From: Beroe ovata
Taxonomy: Eukaryota > Ctenophora > Nuda > Beroida > Beroidae
Length of the DNA stretch: 14,963 bases
Assembly (NCBI GenBank): GCA_946803715.1
Contig: CAMPET010000122.1
Location: 2,835-17,797, forward strand
Reading direction: 5' to 3'
A program made the translations under genes and the position numbers. The notes under the pieces were generated by a model, which ran no database searches, was not told the DNA's origin, and saw only the letters and a program-made list of their open reading frames with translations. Every line of letters begins with the position of its first letter. The first letter of the stretch is position 1. Shown one piece after another: positions 6,580 to 14,963 of the stretch.

Positions 6580-6930
6580 TCTGTCATCGCGCGCACATAA
6601 TTTAAAACTGCATGTGCAACTTTTGTCTCCAGCTCCCCCAAAATATTTCAAAAATTATAACAAGATTAAGAATTGTGCTTGCGTCTCCGTTATAGTTGTC
6701 GATCCACGATCGCGTTGATGCAGATGACATGATAGACTAGGCGGAGGCCCTGTCGAGATCAGAATTTCGTTTTGCGCGCGCGGCGCAAACTTATTTCAAA
6801 CAGACGCTAGCCGCTAGGCTAGGCTTCGCGGCTAACATCGCCAGACAACGCTTGCGCTAAAGGCAAGCATTTGTTACAGATATAGATGTTACCTGACCTG
6901 TTTCTCGCGCGCGGCGCATGAGCATGTCAG
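6580..6930. other. CpG-rich patch, no gene recognised
   Basis: Several CGCGCGC words (about 6588, 6776, 6906), the second and third within GCGCGCGGCGCA, and an imperfect TAGCCGC...GCGGCTA foldback near 6808-6834 are clustered in otherwise AT-rich DNA, roughly 0.8-1.2 kb upstream of the semaphorin start. It could be upstream regulatory DNA of that gene or simply repeat sequence; nothing here decides. Confidence 0.3.
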
Positions 6931-7768
6931 CATGAGCACTAATTCATTCCCAGCTGCGCAGCATGTTGTTGATTGATGATAAAACTTGAATGATTTCTTT
7001 CTACCCTCACTGGCGGGCGGAATAAAAATTTATTTATTTATATTGTGTGGAGCAGACAGAATAGGAAATACCCTGCACTGATACAGTGATACAAACCGGT
7101 CGCTCGAGAACTCGACAAGTTTTTGTGCGCTTTGCAGTGTGGATGTTTGTTTTCAGTGCTTGAGAGAATTGTGATGGCTAAACACCATTATCCTAGTATT
7201 TATTTTTAATCCTTCATGACATAAATTTGCATAAACAATAAAGACTTTTACTTTCTCAAACTCGATTCTTGAATTTTAACAAGACTCTCGAATTAGCTCA
7301 AGCACAGATTGTTGGTCTGGTGAAAGGTGTGACCTCATATTTTGTGAAGTAAATATTTGTATCAGTTTTTAATCACATTTTTGCAGCTGCATATTGATGG
7401 TATTTCAGATCTTTGCTTCATTGCAACTTTATTATATACCAGCTTTAGATTGGTGCATCCATCTAAAGCTGATTTCACCAATTATAACACATAGACACAC
7501 ATTCACAGTTCATACACGTTCATGTTTCAATATCTTACAATCAAGATCACTGATAAAAACAATCATGAAACATCATAAAATGAGTTAAATCCTACCCCAC
7601 TTGTTGTAAAATAACAACATCAGGCATCTAAAACACAGATGTATTCCTTTGAGTCTATTGCATTACAAGTTTATAAATGATTGTTCATCTCAGTGTGATA
7701 TGATAGAAAGGTAGCCAAGTCACTAGATACTGATAAATGCAGATGATCTAATACTTGACATTGATACT
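6931..7768. other. Sequence upstream of the semaphorin gene, no gene recognised
   Basis: AT-rich, with TTTATTTATTTATA near 7029-7042 and an AATAAA on the plus strand near 7238. Neither can be tied to a transcript from sequence alone. The 64-codon frame at 7394-7588 looks non-coding. The 5' untranslated region of the semaphorin should lie in the right part of this stretch. Confidence 0.4.
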
Positions 7769-7844
7769 ATGTTGTACTGGGTAACTTTCCTGTTTGTCCT
7801 TGTTGGAGTCCTCAGCTCATCATGGTTTCATTATGACAATGATG
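7769..7844 (+). CDS. Semaphorin exon 1: start codon and signal peptide
   Basis: ATG 7769 opens a frame MLYWVTFLFVLVGVLSSSWF followed by HYDND, a typical hydrophobic leader for secretion. The exon ends at G|GTAAGG in phase 1, and the codon is completed by GT of exon 2 (Gly26). The intron to 7920 is 76 nt. I chose this ATG because it gives the leader directly before the mature domain. The context (ATACTATGT) is not a strong Kozak match. Confidence 0.8.
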
Positions 7845-10473
7845 GTAAGGTTAACCATGATCATTTTACTTGTTTATGATTAATCAATAATCATTTTCAC
7901 TTTCACTTTGATAATTTCAGGTTGTCCTAACTGTGTTGTTTTCACAACAGATACAAATTTCACTTCAATATTATCCTTTGAATCAAAGGTTTTAATTGGT
8001 GCAAAGAATAGCATCTACCAAATTGATTTTCCAGAAGAATTGTCTATGCAATATGCAGACAGGGTAAGTAGTCCAGTGAATGATCTACTGTTCCTTGAAT
8101 AACAGTCACTATTTGAAGTATCTCCCTATTGCTGATGCCAAAAATATCTTACAGTTTGAGCCAACTAATCGAGAGAGATGTCTCCAATCACTGGGTCAAA
8201 CAGATGACGACTGTCAAAACTATTACAAAGTCATGCTACCACTCAATAAAGCTGACTTGTTCATCTGTGGAACCAGTGCATATCATCCTACATGTGGAGT
8301 GAGGACTGTAAGTGAACAGCCTTGATGCCCAGTTTTTCCTGTATAATAGGATTAAACTTTCAAGCACCAAAATCTCTCTGGCAATTCCAGGATGATAGCA
8401 ATTGATATTACATATTATCTAGTACATTGGACTGTTGTTTCCTATGATAATGGACAATCAGTTTACCTGGGAATCTCACATTATATGGAGTACATAATTT
8501 ATTGATCATAAACCTATCTTAACAATTTAAATATGAGAGGCGCTAAATGACATTCATTAAATTGTGGATCATTACACCAAACTAAGCATGTCATCATGAT
8601 CTTATTATGCCAAGTCACAACTCCTACTATCAAGTGATGGAAGCTTGCATGGTTTCTATTGGAGGGTTGGTATCATCATATCTGGCTCTTATTGGATCCT
8701 ATTGGATTAGCATGGTCGTCTATTAAGTTTCCCTCAGTGTTTTTAAACATACCTATAACTACTTCATGGTAACTTATCAATTCATTATGCATGTATGTAG
8801 ATATGTCTTGTGATGGTGTGAGTGCAGATTATAGCTGGGCAGGGAGATTTTAGAGGTTATATAGTGGTGTAAAACCAGTTTGATGGATTAAATCAAGGAT
8901 AATATGTAACCATACACGGGACTGTATAAATATTACTGGACACTGCCTCTCAACTATAATGAAAGATAGTATTATGCCAGTATGCTACAGCCGGCAGCTA
9001 AATCTCATTACACCCCTGGTAGGTAAGCAATAAAAATAGTCAATGTTTCTCCTAATTTGATACAAAGTAACGATTCCCCTCTTATAATCGCATTATTCCA
9101 CGGTTTGCTGCATATTTTCGCCTGCTTATAGTAATCCCGATGAAGAAGCAAATCACTACGTCCTGATGATTGTAGTATATAAGATGAACATTGGAAGAGT
9201 ACTTTATACTTTTATAGATTCCATTCAAAAACTCTTTGAACTGCTTTTTGTGGCGTGCTCTAATCGAAAAAATACCATTCTACAAAGCACTGTTGAATTG
9301 ATACAGCATCTTTGTTGTGAGTTGTGGGAATACTTGATTAGATGTCATGTATGCGTATGATAATGCCAGCATACATCATCGTTCTTATGTTGCAAAATAT
9401 GCCATGCATTTCTTGATTCTACCTCTTCTCTCTCCGAAATAGCGACCTTAGGAAGAATGCTGTGGAGCACCCTCATTATTGATGTTAAACTTGAAAAAGA
9501 ACCATTGATACCCAGGGTTAAAATGTCATATCTCGACTTCTGATAACGTTCCCAGGGGGAGCTGGCGATATTCTGGACAGTGATGAGATTCTTTAGTTTA
9601 CCATATCTTGAATTCAGAGAAATAGTGACATTTGGTTGCTTGGGGGTAGACAGACGGTGACAAAATTCGCCACCGTGCTTATTCTGTAACGTATCTTCCA
9701 TCGCAATGTAACCATATAGTCAGCTACTACTTATCTGCTTCTCAACGGAATTTTCTGATCACGCTATATAATAATGCTGTCTATGAATGATCTGTTATCC
9801 TATTATGCTTCTTAATCGCAGTTTTGCAAGTAAACATTTTAACAACAATTTGTTATGATAGCATGCAATGCAACTTAGTGCGTTTTACAAACTTTTATAG
9901 TGGGCCTCGCTCTTGAATCCAGCGAGGCCCACTATAATTAAGGGAATTAAAGTGGAAGTAAGCGGCTGATAATCGCGTTTTGCGCAGTGATATAGGTATT
10001 CCGGGACCTGTCATGTTCCATGTACACACACATCACCACTTCCTCCGACATAAATTACAACTATAGAGGGGAGTGATATTTCCACTATAGAGTGGGGGAG
10101 AATTCAAGCAGAAAACATTCTTGTAATATTCTAGTTAATTCATGCGTGAAATTACTGATACTGTCACTTGAAAGGAAATATCATTCATCACATGCCATCC
10201 TGTGAAAACGATCCTATCTTCATGCTGCACATACACACACACACAGATTCACTGTGTTAATATACCTGTGGTCTTATCTGGAAAGTTGAAAGATGACCAT
10301 AAAAGCATAAAAAAGTCTGTGATTTGGAAACCGCGGCTGAAAATTCATCCCAAATTTACCCACTTCCTCCCTTCAGATATCAGATTTGTCGTACAGCACT
10401 CACAGCAGTGATGGACTTGGCATATGCCCGGCTGACCCAAGGGCAAGCACTTCATATCTCAAGTTAAAGGATT
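7769..10473 (+). CDS. Semaphorin, N-terminal part: signal peptide and start of sema domain (4 exons; 3' part not in window)
   Basis: Join of 7769-7844, 7921-8063, 8119-8307 and 10377-10473, giving 168 residues. Semaphorins are secreted or membrane-bound ligands that bind plexins through a seven-bladed beta-propeller sema domain and steer cell movement and contacts. Visible here are a hydrophobic signal peptide (about 1-18), a first strand with VLIGAKNSIYQID (49-61), and Cys94-Cys105 in RCLQSLGQTDDDCQNYYKV. FICGTSAYHPTC follows (Cys123-Cys132), then DGLGICPADP (148-157) and TSYLKLKD. Cysteine spacings of 11 and 9 residues equal those known in vertebrate class 3 semaphorins. The CGT-A-x-P-C form favours semaphorin over plexin. 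Most of the propeller (usually about 500 residues) and any PSI, Ig or transmembrane part are missing, presumably downstream. The subclass cannot be told. Confidence 0.88.
7921..8063 (+). CDS. Semaphorin exon 2: first sema strands
   Basis: The acceptor TTGATAATTTCAG (ending 7920) is canonical. The exon encodes residues 26-73: CPNCVVFT, a sequon NFT (38-40), and VLIGAKNSIYQIDF, the family's usual first-blade pattern (hydrophobic-hydrophobic-x-G-A-x-N-x-hydrophobic-Y). The donor is AGG|GTAAGT in phase 0. The frame also reads through the donor for 12 codons before a stop at 8100-8102. Confidence 0.85.
8064..8118 (+). other. Semaphorin intron 2, very short, with ambiguous acceptor
   Basis: The donor GTAAGT is strong. 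The best-looking acceptor, TTGAATAACAG (ending 8105), would give a 41-nt intron but shifts the frame into a TGA 28 nt after the junction. The AG of TTTGAAG (ending 8118) keeps phase 0 and gives a 55-nt intron. A one-base error in the GGG at 8062-8064 would instead make the 8105 acceptor in frame (residues SHYLK inserted). Confidence 0.55.
8119..8307 (+). CDS. Semaphorin exon 3: two conserved disulfide pairs
   Basis: Phase 0 at both ends, 63 codons (residues 74-136). It carries ILQFEPTNRERC, the first Cys pair 11 residues apart, the NYYKVMLPLNKADLFICGT core and the second Cys pair 9 residues apart. This is the most diagnostic exon of the gene. The donor is ACT|GTAAGT. The exact 5' edge depends on the choice of intron 2 acceptor. 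Confidence 0.9.
8308..10376 (+). other. Semaphorin intron 3 (2,069 nt)
   Basis: Starts GTAAGT and ends CTTCCTCCCTTCAG, phase 0 on both sides. It is about 27 times longer than intron 1. It contains a 17-bp hairpin at 9895-9937, an ACTATAGAG direct repeat near 10053-10078 and a short CA run near 10232-10244. It also contains a 118-codon open frame on the minus strand (9345-9701) that resembles nothing I know. Family alignment predicts no missing exon here, because exon 3 joins exon 4 without a loss of expected residues. Confidence 0.75.
9895..9937. repeat. Perfect 17-bp hairpin inside intron 3
   Basis: TTATAGTGGGCCTCGCT (9895-9911) is exactly complementary to AGCGAGGCCCACTATAA (9921-9937) with a 9-nt loop CTTGAATCC. 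Such a perfect stem in intronic sequence is either a recently formed miniature foldback element or a transcribed hairpin. In the sense direction it would be part of the semaphorin pre-mRNA. Confidence 0.8.
10377..10473 (+). CDS. Semaphorin exon 4: DGxGxCPxDP motif
   Basis: A polypyrimidine acceptor (CACTTCCTCCCTTCAG, ending 10376) opens residues 137-168 in phase 0: ISDLSYSTHS, SDGLGICPADPRASTSYLKL, KD. Semaphorins have D/E-GxGxCPxDP...TS followed by a VDG-type turn at this place, 16 or so residues after the CGT...C motif, as found here. The exon ends GATT|GTGAGT in phase 1. A second GT four bases on is weaker. Confidence 0.82.
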
Positions 10474-12057
10474 GTGAGTACATTATCATATATTTGAAGA
10501 CTGTATTTTGGATGGAGTGTCGCTTGTGCTCAATCTTGCCTGGTTCTGTATATGTCAATTGTCATCTCCTATCCAATAGCAGTATGATCACAGAACAGTG
10601 AAGTATTGGAAGCTTGAACATGTTTTCCGAGTTCTCAACCAATAACCACCTCACAGTTTTGACGTATTGCACGGGTCGAATTAAGGGGTAGAATTCCGAA
10701 TTGAATTAATTATGCCTCCCTTATAATTGTCGTGTTATATTATAATTACAGTAAAACAGCATCGCGATGTGTGTGTGTGTGTGCGTGTGTGTGTAATTGT
10801 TTGTGAGTACACGTGCTGAAGGGTCCGTGAAAATGCTATTTCCCCTCATATGAGATAAGAGCTGGATTCAGTTACACACTCCCCACCAGCAATAGCAGCT
10901 GCGGGCTCGCTGTACCATGAACACAAAATGGGACTCGGGAAGGGGTGCTAGGGAAAATTACCATAATTATTACGCGATAGGTATAACATATTGTAATGGG
11001 AGAAACGGGAAATTTTGTGCGATAAAACTGCTTCCGAACACCTTTAATATTGAGATTACACGTTGTAAAATATATCACGACTTGAAACGGTTGTTCATGT
11101 GAACTGGGTTTGTTGTCAGTGGAGTTCTAATGGGCCGGCTGAGTGTCGCCTGCTATCTGTTGTCAGTTATGAGCGTTGTCATGATGCGTTAATATCTGGT
11201 GATATCACCGGTTTTCACTCCACAGACACAGGAATGTCTGACAACTTGTCTGCATTCCCCCCTCTCTCTCACTCTCTCCGGTAAAACAATTTGGTCGGTA
11301 ACAATCCAAGGTGCTACCTGTGCCATGCGGCGGAATTAATGAAATTTATTCAGAAACTGCAAAATATAATATTATGTCGTTAGATTTCGTATCAGGTGAC
11401 AGTACGGAATGATTTAAACCCCCCGTCCTATTCTAGAGGGGGCTATAACCACAGTTAGAATAATCGCTCCCTCTAATTGATCACATGGAGCTACCGCGGG
11501 TGATAAGTACTATAATAATAAACAGCCTCGGCACAGCCTCACCGCTCTCTAGTAGAATATTCTCCCACTGTTTGAGGAGCACAGCTGTCTCAATGATGTC
11601 CCCCATTGCAGTAATGGTTAATCTGTAATCCAGAGCCCGTGACAATAGCAGATAGCTGACGTTCCCTAGAAGGTGTGGAGGCGGAAATGGTGGGGGAGAG
11701 CAGTTGCCAAGTGGTAGGCAAGCTAATCAGTCCAGGATTCTGCCAGTCCTTGGTCGTCCTCCAAATAATACGTGTGCTGATAAAGCAAGGCTAGGTGCAT
11801 AATTTATCAAAATTGATGGAATAAATCCCGCTATAATGAATGGTCAGCAGGAACAGCGGTCAACTGTGCACGACTGGTAACTCAATACGATTAATTATAG
11901 TACCCGCAGCTGTAATTCCCTCAATTAATAAAAACAGCTGATGGGAATCTTCCTAAATGAGCAGAGGACGGAACGATTCAATTAAATTAGAGAGAATAAC
12001 CAATATCTTTAGCTTAACCGATCTCCAGTAGTAATCGAGTCTTAGCAACGGCTGTTA
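10474..12057 (+). other. Probably semaphorin intron; no exon recognised
   Basis: After the GTGAGT donor no frame gives the next expected sema segment (LYxGTxxDF...IxR). A TG run lies at 10768-10794 (with one CG break). Short frames of up to 69 codons overlap on both strands and look like chance. Confidence 0.45.
10768..10794. repeat. TG microsatellite
   Basis: About 13 TG units with one CG interruption. Confidence 0.9.
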
Positions 12058-12064
12058 TACTCAT

Positions 12065-12168
12065 CACACAGACAGCCTGACGGATAGACTCACAGACGCA
12101 CACAGACAATAGACAGACACATCCACACACACGCACACACATACACACACAGACACACGCACACACGT
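12065..12168. repeat. Degenerate CA-rich tract with CAGA and CACACG variants
   Basis: Mixed CACACA, CAGACA, CACGCA words over about 100 nt, an impure microsatellite. The 90-codon minus-strand frame across it (Cys/Val-rich) is a by-product of the dinucleotide repeat. Confidence 0.85.
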
Positions 12169-12703
12169 ACATAGCCACATCTTTCACACGGCTGCGGCAC
12201 CCATTATACCCAATACCCATTATTATTTTGGACGCAAGCTGCGTACCACATGATGTGTACCACTGTGGAAAAGCTCCTGTAGACAACTTGTCACTTTGAG
12301 ACGCATGTCAGACGCACACCGCTCAGCTGTAGAAATACACAGCTTGACTCCTAGTCCTACTCAATGATAGGAAGTCTATGGTGGGAAATGAGTGTTGCCA
12401 TCCACGTCTATGAAATGAATGGCATTCGAGTCATTTTGGGTCCAAATCTGACAAAATCCCCGTATCGTATATCCCTCATTCAAAGAAGTTCACTGTCATT
12501 CATCTCACCATGTTTCGTTGCTCAACATTCCAAACATAGTTAATTGCTCCAAACTCAAACATGAATTAAGGCAATGATAGGCTGCTGTTTTGTCCATCTC
12601 TCACCCCGCATTATTTTCACATTTTGTAAGATGAATAACCTCTTATACGACTATAAGAAGAGCTCACCTGTGTGACTCACTCGACGTTACACCTCTATAT
12701 CGC

Positions 12704-12764
12704 AGGTGTTACATGTGTTACAGGACACAGGTGTGAGAGGTGTTACAGGTGTTAGGTGGGTGTC
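12704..12764. repeat. 9-bp minisatellite, unit AGGTGTTAC
   Basis: Consecutive units: AGGTGTTAC, ATGTGTTAC, AGGACAC (7 nt), AGGTGTGAG, AGGTGTTAC, AGGTGTTAG, GTGGGTGTC. The length is a multiple of three, which keeps the frame open on both strands and explains the 84-87 codon frames seen here. Confidence 0.75.
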
Positions 12765-12790
12765 AAATCGTATTATTGTTGTTACTCGGC

Positions 12791-12806
12791 TGTGTGTGTG
12801 TGTTTT

Positions 12807-12851
<45 letters not shown>
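12791..12851. repeat. TG run followed by (GA)20 microsatellite
   Basis: TGTGTGTGTGTGT (12791-12803), TTTTGAG, then 20 pure GA units (12812-12851). Purity suggests an actively changing, probably polymorphic locus. Confidence 0.95.
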
Positions 12852-12854
<3 letters not shown>

Positions 12855-14511
12855 GGACGAAAGACTTTTATCACACTTTCTTTTCTTCCAATTAACTGTT
12901 GAATGGAGCCAAAGGACGTTGCTACAGTTACACTGGTTCATTGTTCTAACTATAGAGGATGAATCCTAATAAGATTTGATGACTTTGAAACATCATCAAT
13001 GTAAGGTCATGAGTCAAGTTATCCTTGATATTGGATACCATCACTTAGTGCTCTGCCATGCATTGTGACACATGAATATTGCAGCATTTATACAGAGCTG
13101 TCATCATGGTGTTACAATTTGGAATATGACAGAGATAAGAGGATAAGGGTTTATGTTGTTGACATGTCCAATTTATCATCAAATGTCAAAAAGAACTATA
13201 TTAGGTATATGCCCGAGCCCAGAGATTATAAGGGATCGCCAGCTCAAAGACTCCTGACATTTCTTTGGCCAAAATGGGCATGCGGACCAATATATCGAAC
13301 TCTAAATTCCGTTGCCAAATTTTGAGGAGACTGAATTCTCGTGAATGTTGGTACTTATTACAAGCGGTAAATACCCAGCCAGTTTATTAAATGCTTTACT
13401 GACTTGTCTGCAAAATATTATGATGAATGTAAAATATGTGTTTATCTCACTTCGTCAATCTGCTGTTACATAATAATGTTTTAAACATGTACTCCAAGCA
13501 GAATTTTAATTTTTGGGCATGTTTCTGGCTCTAAATTTCCCCGATAAAGTTTCGGTGTAGGCCACCGTTGTATATGTTCGTAAAGGCTGTCTTATGAAAT
13601 GTGGGGCGGTGGGTATTGTAATATATTCGTATTTAAATGATAAAATTCAATTTATTTGTCGCATGTTCTGATCAAGTCAAGTTAATAAGAGACACGGCTC
13701 GACAGTGCTGTGAAAACCTCACTGAGCGATTAACACCTACGAATAGGTGGAGACAATCAGTCTGGCACATGACTGGTGACTGGTACTCCAGTGAACACAG
13801 ACCTGGAGTTTGGAGTTCGAAGGATCAGTTGTGGCCTTCGAGCTATATATTAGATTTTCCAATTCATTTCCGGCGATGAAGACTTAATGGTAGTTTGAAA
13901 TATAGAGTTCATGCTTTCTAGGTATAATGGTGATTTCGACTCAAGAAAAAGTGCTTCTGTGAGCCAGGAAGACGTGTAAACATGGTAGTCAACCAAATCT
14001 AGACGCTTGACTGGTGTCGGTTGCTGGTGTTGACGTGTCCATTGTTCAATGAGGTGTCACAATGTCATTTTTGCTGGGAGAGTGTGTCAACAAGTAGCAC
14101 CAACTTAACACAATGTATTCATTGGCTGTCATCAACATAGAGTCATGTGGTACCCATTAAGATAAGAATTGTTTGGAGATATGCAGTTGTATCTGGATAC
14201 CATTAAACGCAGGGCCGTGATAACAAATGTATAGGATGGGTCTATTGAACTGTCCTTGGCACGCTTATTGACAGTTTTACAAAACAAGATTTGGTAAATG
14301 GTTCAGTAGATAGGTACACTGGTAACTTGTATTTAATCGGTTTGAGGAATTGTTGGCGTAATCAGAATTCCGACATGAGCAGTAAGTGGAACACACTTGT
14401 GTCCGGCCCCAGGTCACAAACAAGAGTGTGCCACTCAACAAACACAATCTCTCTCCGCGCACCGCTACAGCACACGTATTGTTATGGGTACCGCGTCACG
14501 CTTCCCTGAGT
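12852..14511. other. No gene recognised
   Basis: The longest frames (86 codons at 13065-13325, ending GPIYRTLNSVAKF; 80 codons at 13637-13879) show no domain, no clear splice sites and no relation to the semaphorin. The stretch may be intron of that gene or intergenic. Confidence 0.45.
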
Positions 14512-14589
14512 AGTCCACTATCACTAACCGACAGTCCAGATTGATACAGCCACAATAAGTGAGTTATTGTGTGGGATGATAGTGGGACT
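14512..14589. repeat. Nested 78-bp foldback
   Basis: Outer arms AGTCCACTATCA (14512-14523) and TGATAGTGGGACT (14577-14589) pair with one bulged G. An inner stem CACAATAA (14551-14558) / TTATTGTG (14564-14571) closes a 5-nt loop. It may be a miniature foldback element or a transcribed hairpin. Confidence 0.55.
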
Positions 14590-14915
14590 GTACGTAGTCA
14601 CTGATTCAGGCGTTAACTATGATAAAGGGTCAAAGTTTCGGTTCCTATTGATTGCTCATTCTATGAGATGTTCACTGAGCAACTGTTTTCAATCTCCAGA
14701 GCGTAGAGAAAACTGTAGGTTATCACTTTAGAGAAAACACCAGCTAATGGGGCACACTTTACCGTTACTCCGTGTACATGCTTGTATGTTGCAATACCGT
14801 GATAGTATTCACCATATTATAGACATTAGACGACATACAGAGCACTGAGCTTGACTCACCACTATCGGACATAGATCACTACACCACTGTTCAAGATGCA
14901 TTAACACCCCACTTT

Positions 14916-14920
<5 letters not shown>

Positions 14921-14949
<29 letters not shown>
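14921..14949. repeat. TG microsatellite at the window end
   Basis: Fourteen and a half pure TG units, then CTGTGTGAG. Confidence 0.95.
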
Positions 14950-14963
14950 CTGTGTGAGTCGAG

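Noticed and set aside
9345-9701. 118-codon minus-strand open frame, the longest in the window
   Set aside because: Lies within semaphorin intron 3, has no recognisable domain or splice context, and such length can occur by chance.
11186-11215. ALISGDITGF, resembling the next sema segment (LYSGTxxDF)
   Set aside because: No acceptor with the phase needed after exon 4; the phase-matching option needs a weak donor and inserts extra residues. Treated as chance.
12065-12168. Repeat array possibly mistaken for CRISPR or a coding repeat
   Set aside because: Simple CA-rich microsatellite without uniform repeats or unique spacers.
12687-12969. 84- and 87-codon frames on opposite strands
   Set aside because: Both are kept open by the 9-bp minisatellite and the GA tract and have low-complexity products.
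13286-13325. GPIYRTLNSVAKF, resembling the sema IYR strand
   Set aside because: The frame lacks the preceding GTxxDF and the following WLNxP, and has no convincing splice sites.

Overview
The window looks like nuclear DNA from an invertebrate animal. It has spliceosomal introns with GT..AG borders, interspersed repeats, a tRNA-derived SINE, microsatellites, and no bacterial-style operons or ribosome binding sites. The mixture of very short introns (76 nt and about 55 nt) with long ones, the moderately AT-rich sequence, and a divergent semaphorin would fit a sponge or another early-branching metazoan. The species cannot be fixed from the sequence. Four single Ns (1131, 2021, 4720, 5744) look like assembly joins; three of them sit between homologous copies of the same sequence.

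Layout. 1-300: a short open frame at the edge, a 13-bp foldback and short GC-rich motifs. 324-2563: three partial copies of one multi-copy unit. Each copy carries part of a candidate terminal coding exon and a second open frame, and the copies differ by a 13-nt deletion, a premature stop, a 238-nt microhomology deletion and gaps. Copy 2 ends at a repeat that occurs twice (1681-1788 and 1900-2020) and contains a perfect 18-bp palindrome. 2640-2930: a tRNA-derived SINE on the minus strand. 3552-4940: several minus-strand open segments with plausible splice sites that look like remains of a broken or mis-assembled gene. They overlap a 350-bp tandem duplication across the N at 4720 that is probably an assembly artefact. 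5083-7768: repeats, foldbacks and a CpG-rich patch, with no convincing gene.

The one clear protein gene is a semaphorin on the plus strand. Four exons (7769-7844, 7921-8063, 8119-8307, 10377-10473) encode a signal peptide and the first part of a sema domain. It shows the C-x10-C and CGT-x6-C cysteine spacings and the DGxGxCPxDP motif of the family. The frame is kept across every junction, although the second intron has an ambiguous acceptor. No further sema exon was recognised between 10474 and the window end, so the rest of the gene probably lies downstream behind an intron of at least 4.4 kb.

From 10474 to the end the sequence is apparently non-coding and rich in simple repeats: TG and CA runs, a (GA)20 tract, a 9-bp minisatellite and an 80-bp foldback. 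I found no CRISPR array, intact tRNA or rRNA gene, complete transposase or reverse transcriptase. No complete new biological system is demonstrable here. The most interesting items are the semaphorin and its gene structure, the decaying multi-copy exon family, and the gap-associated duplications.
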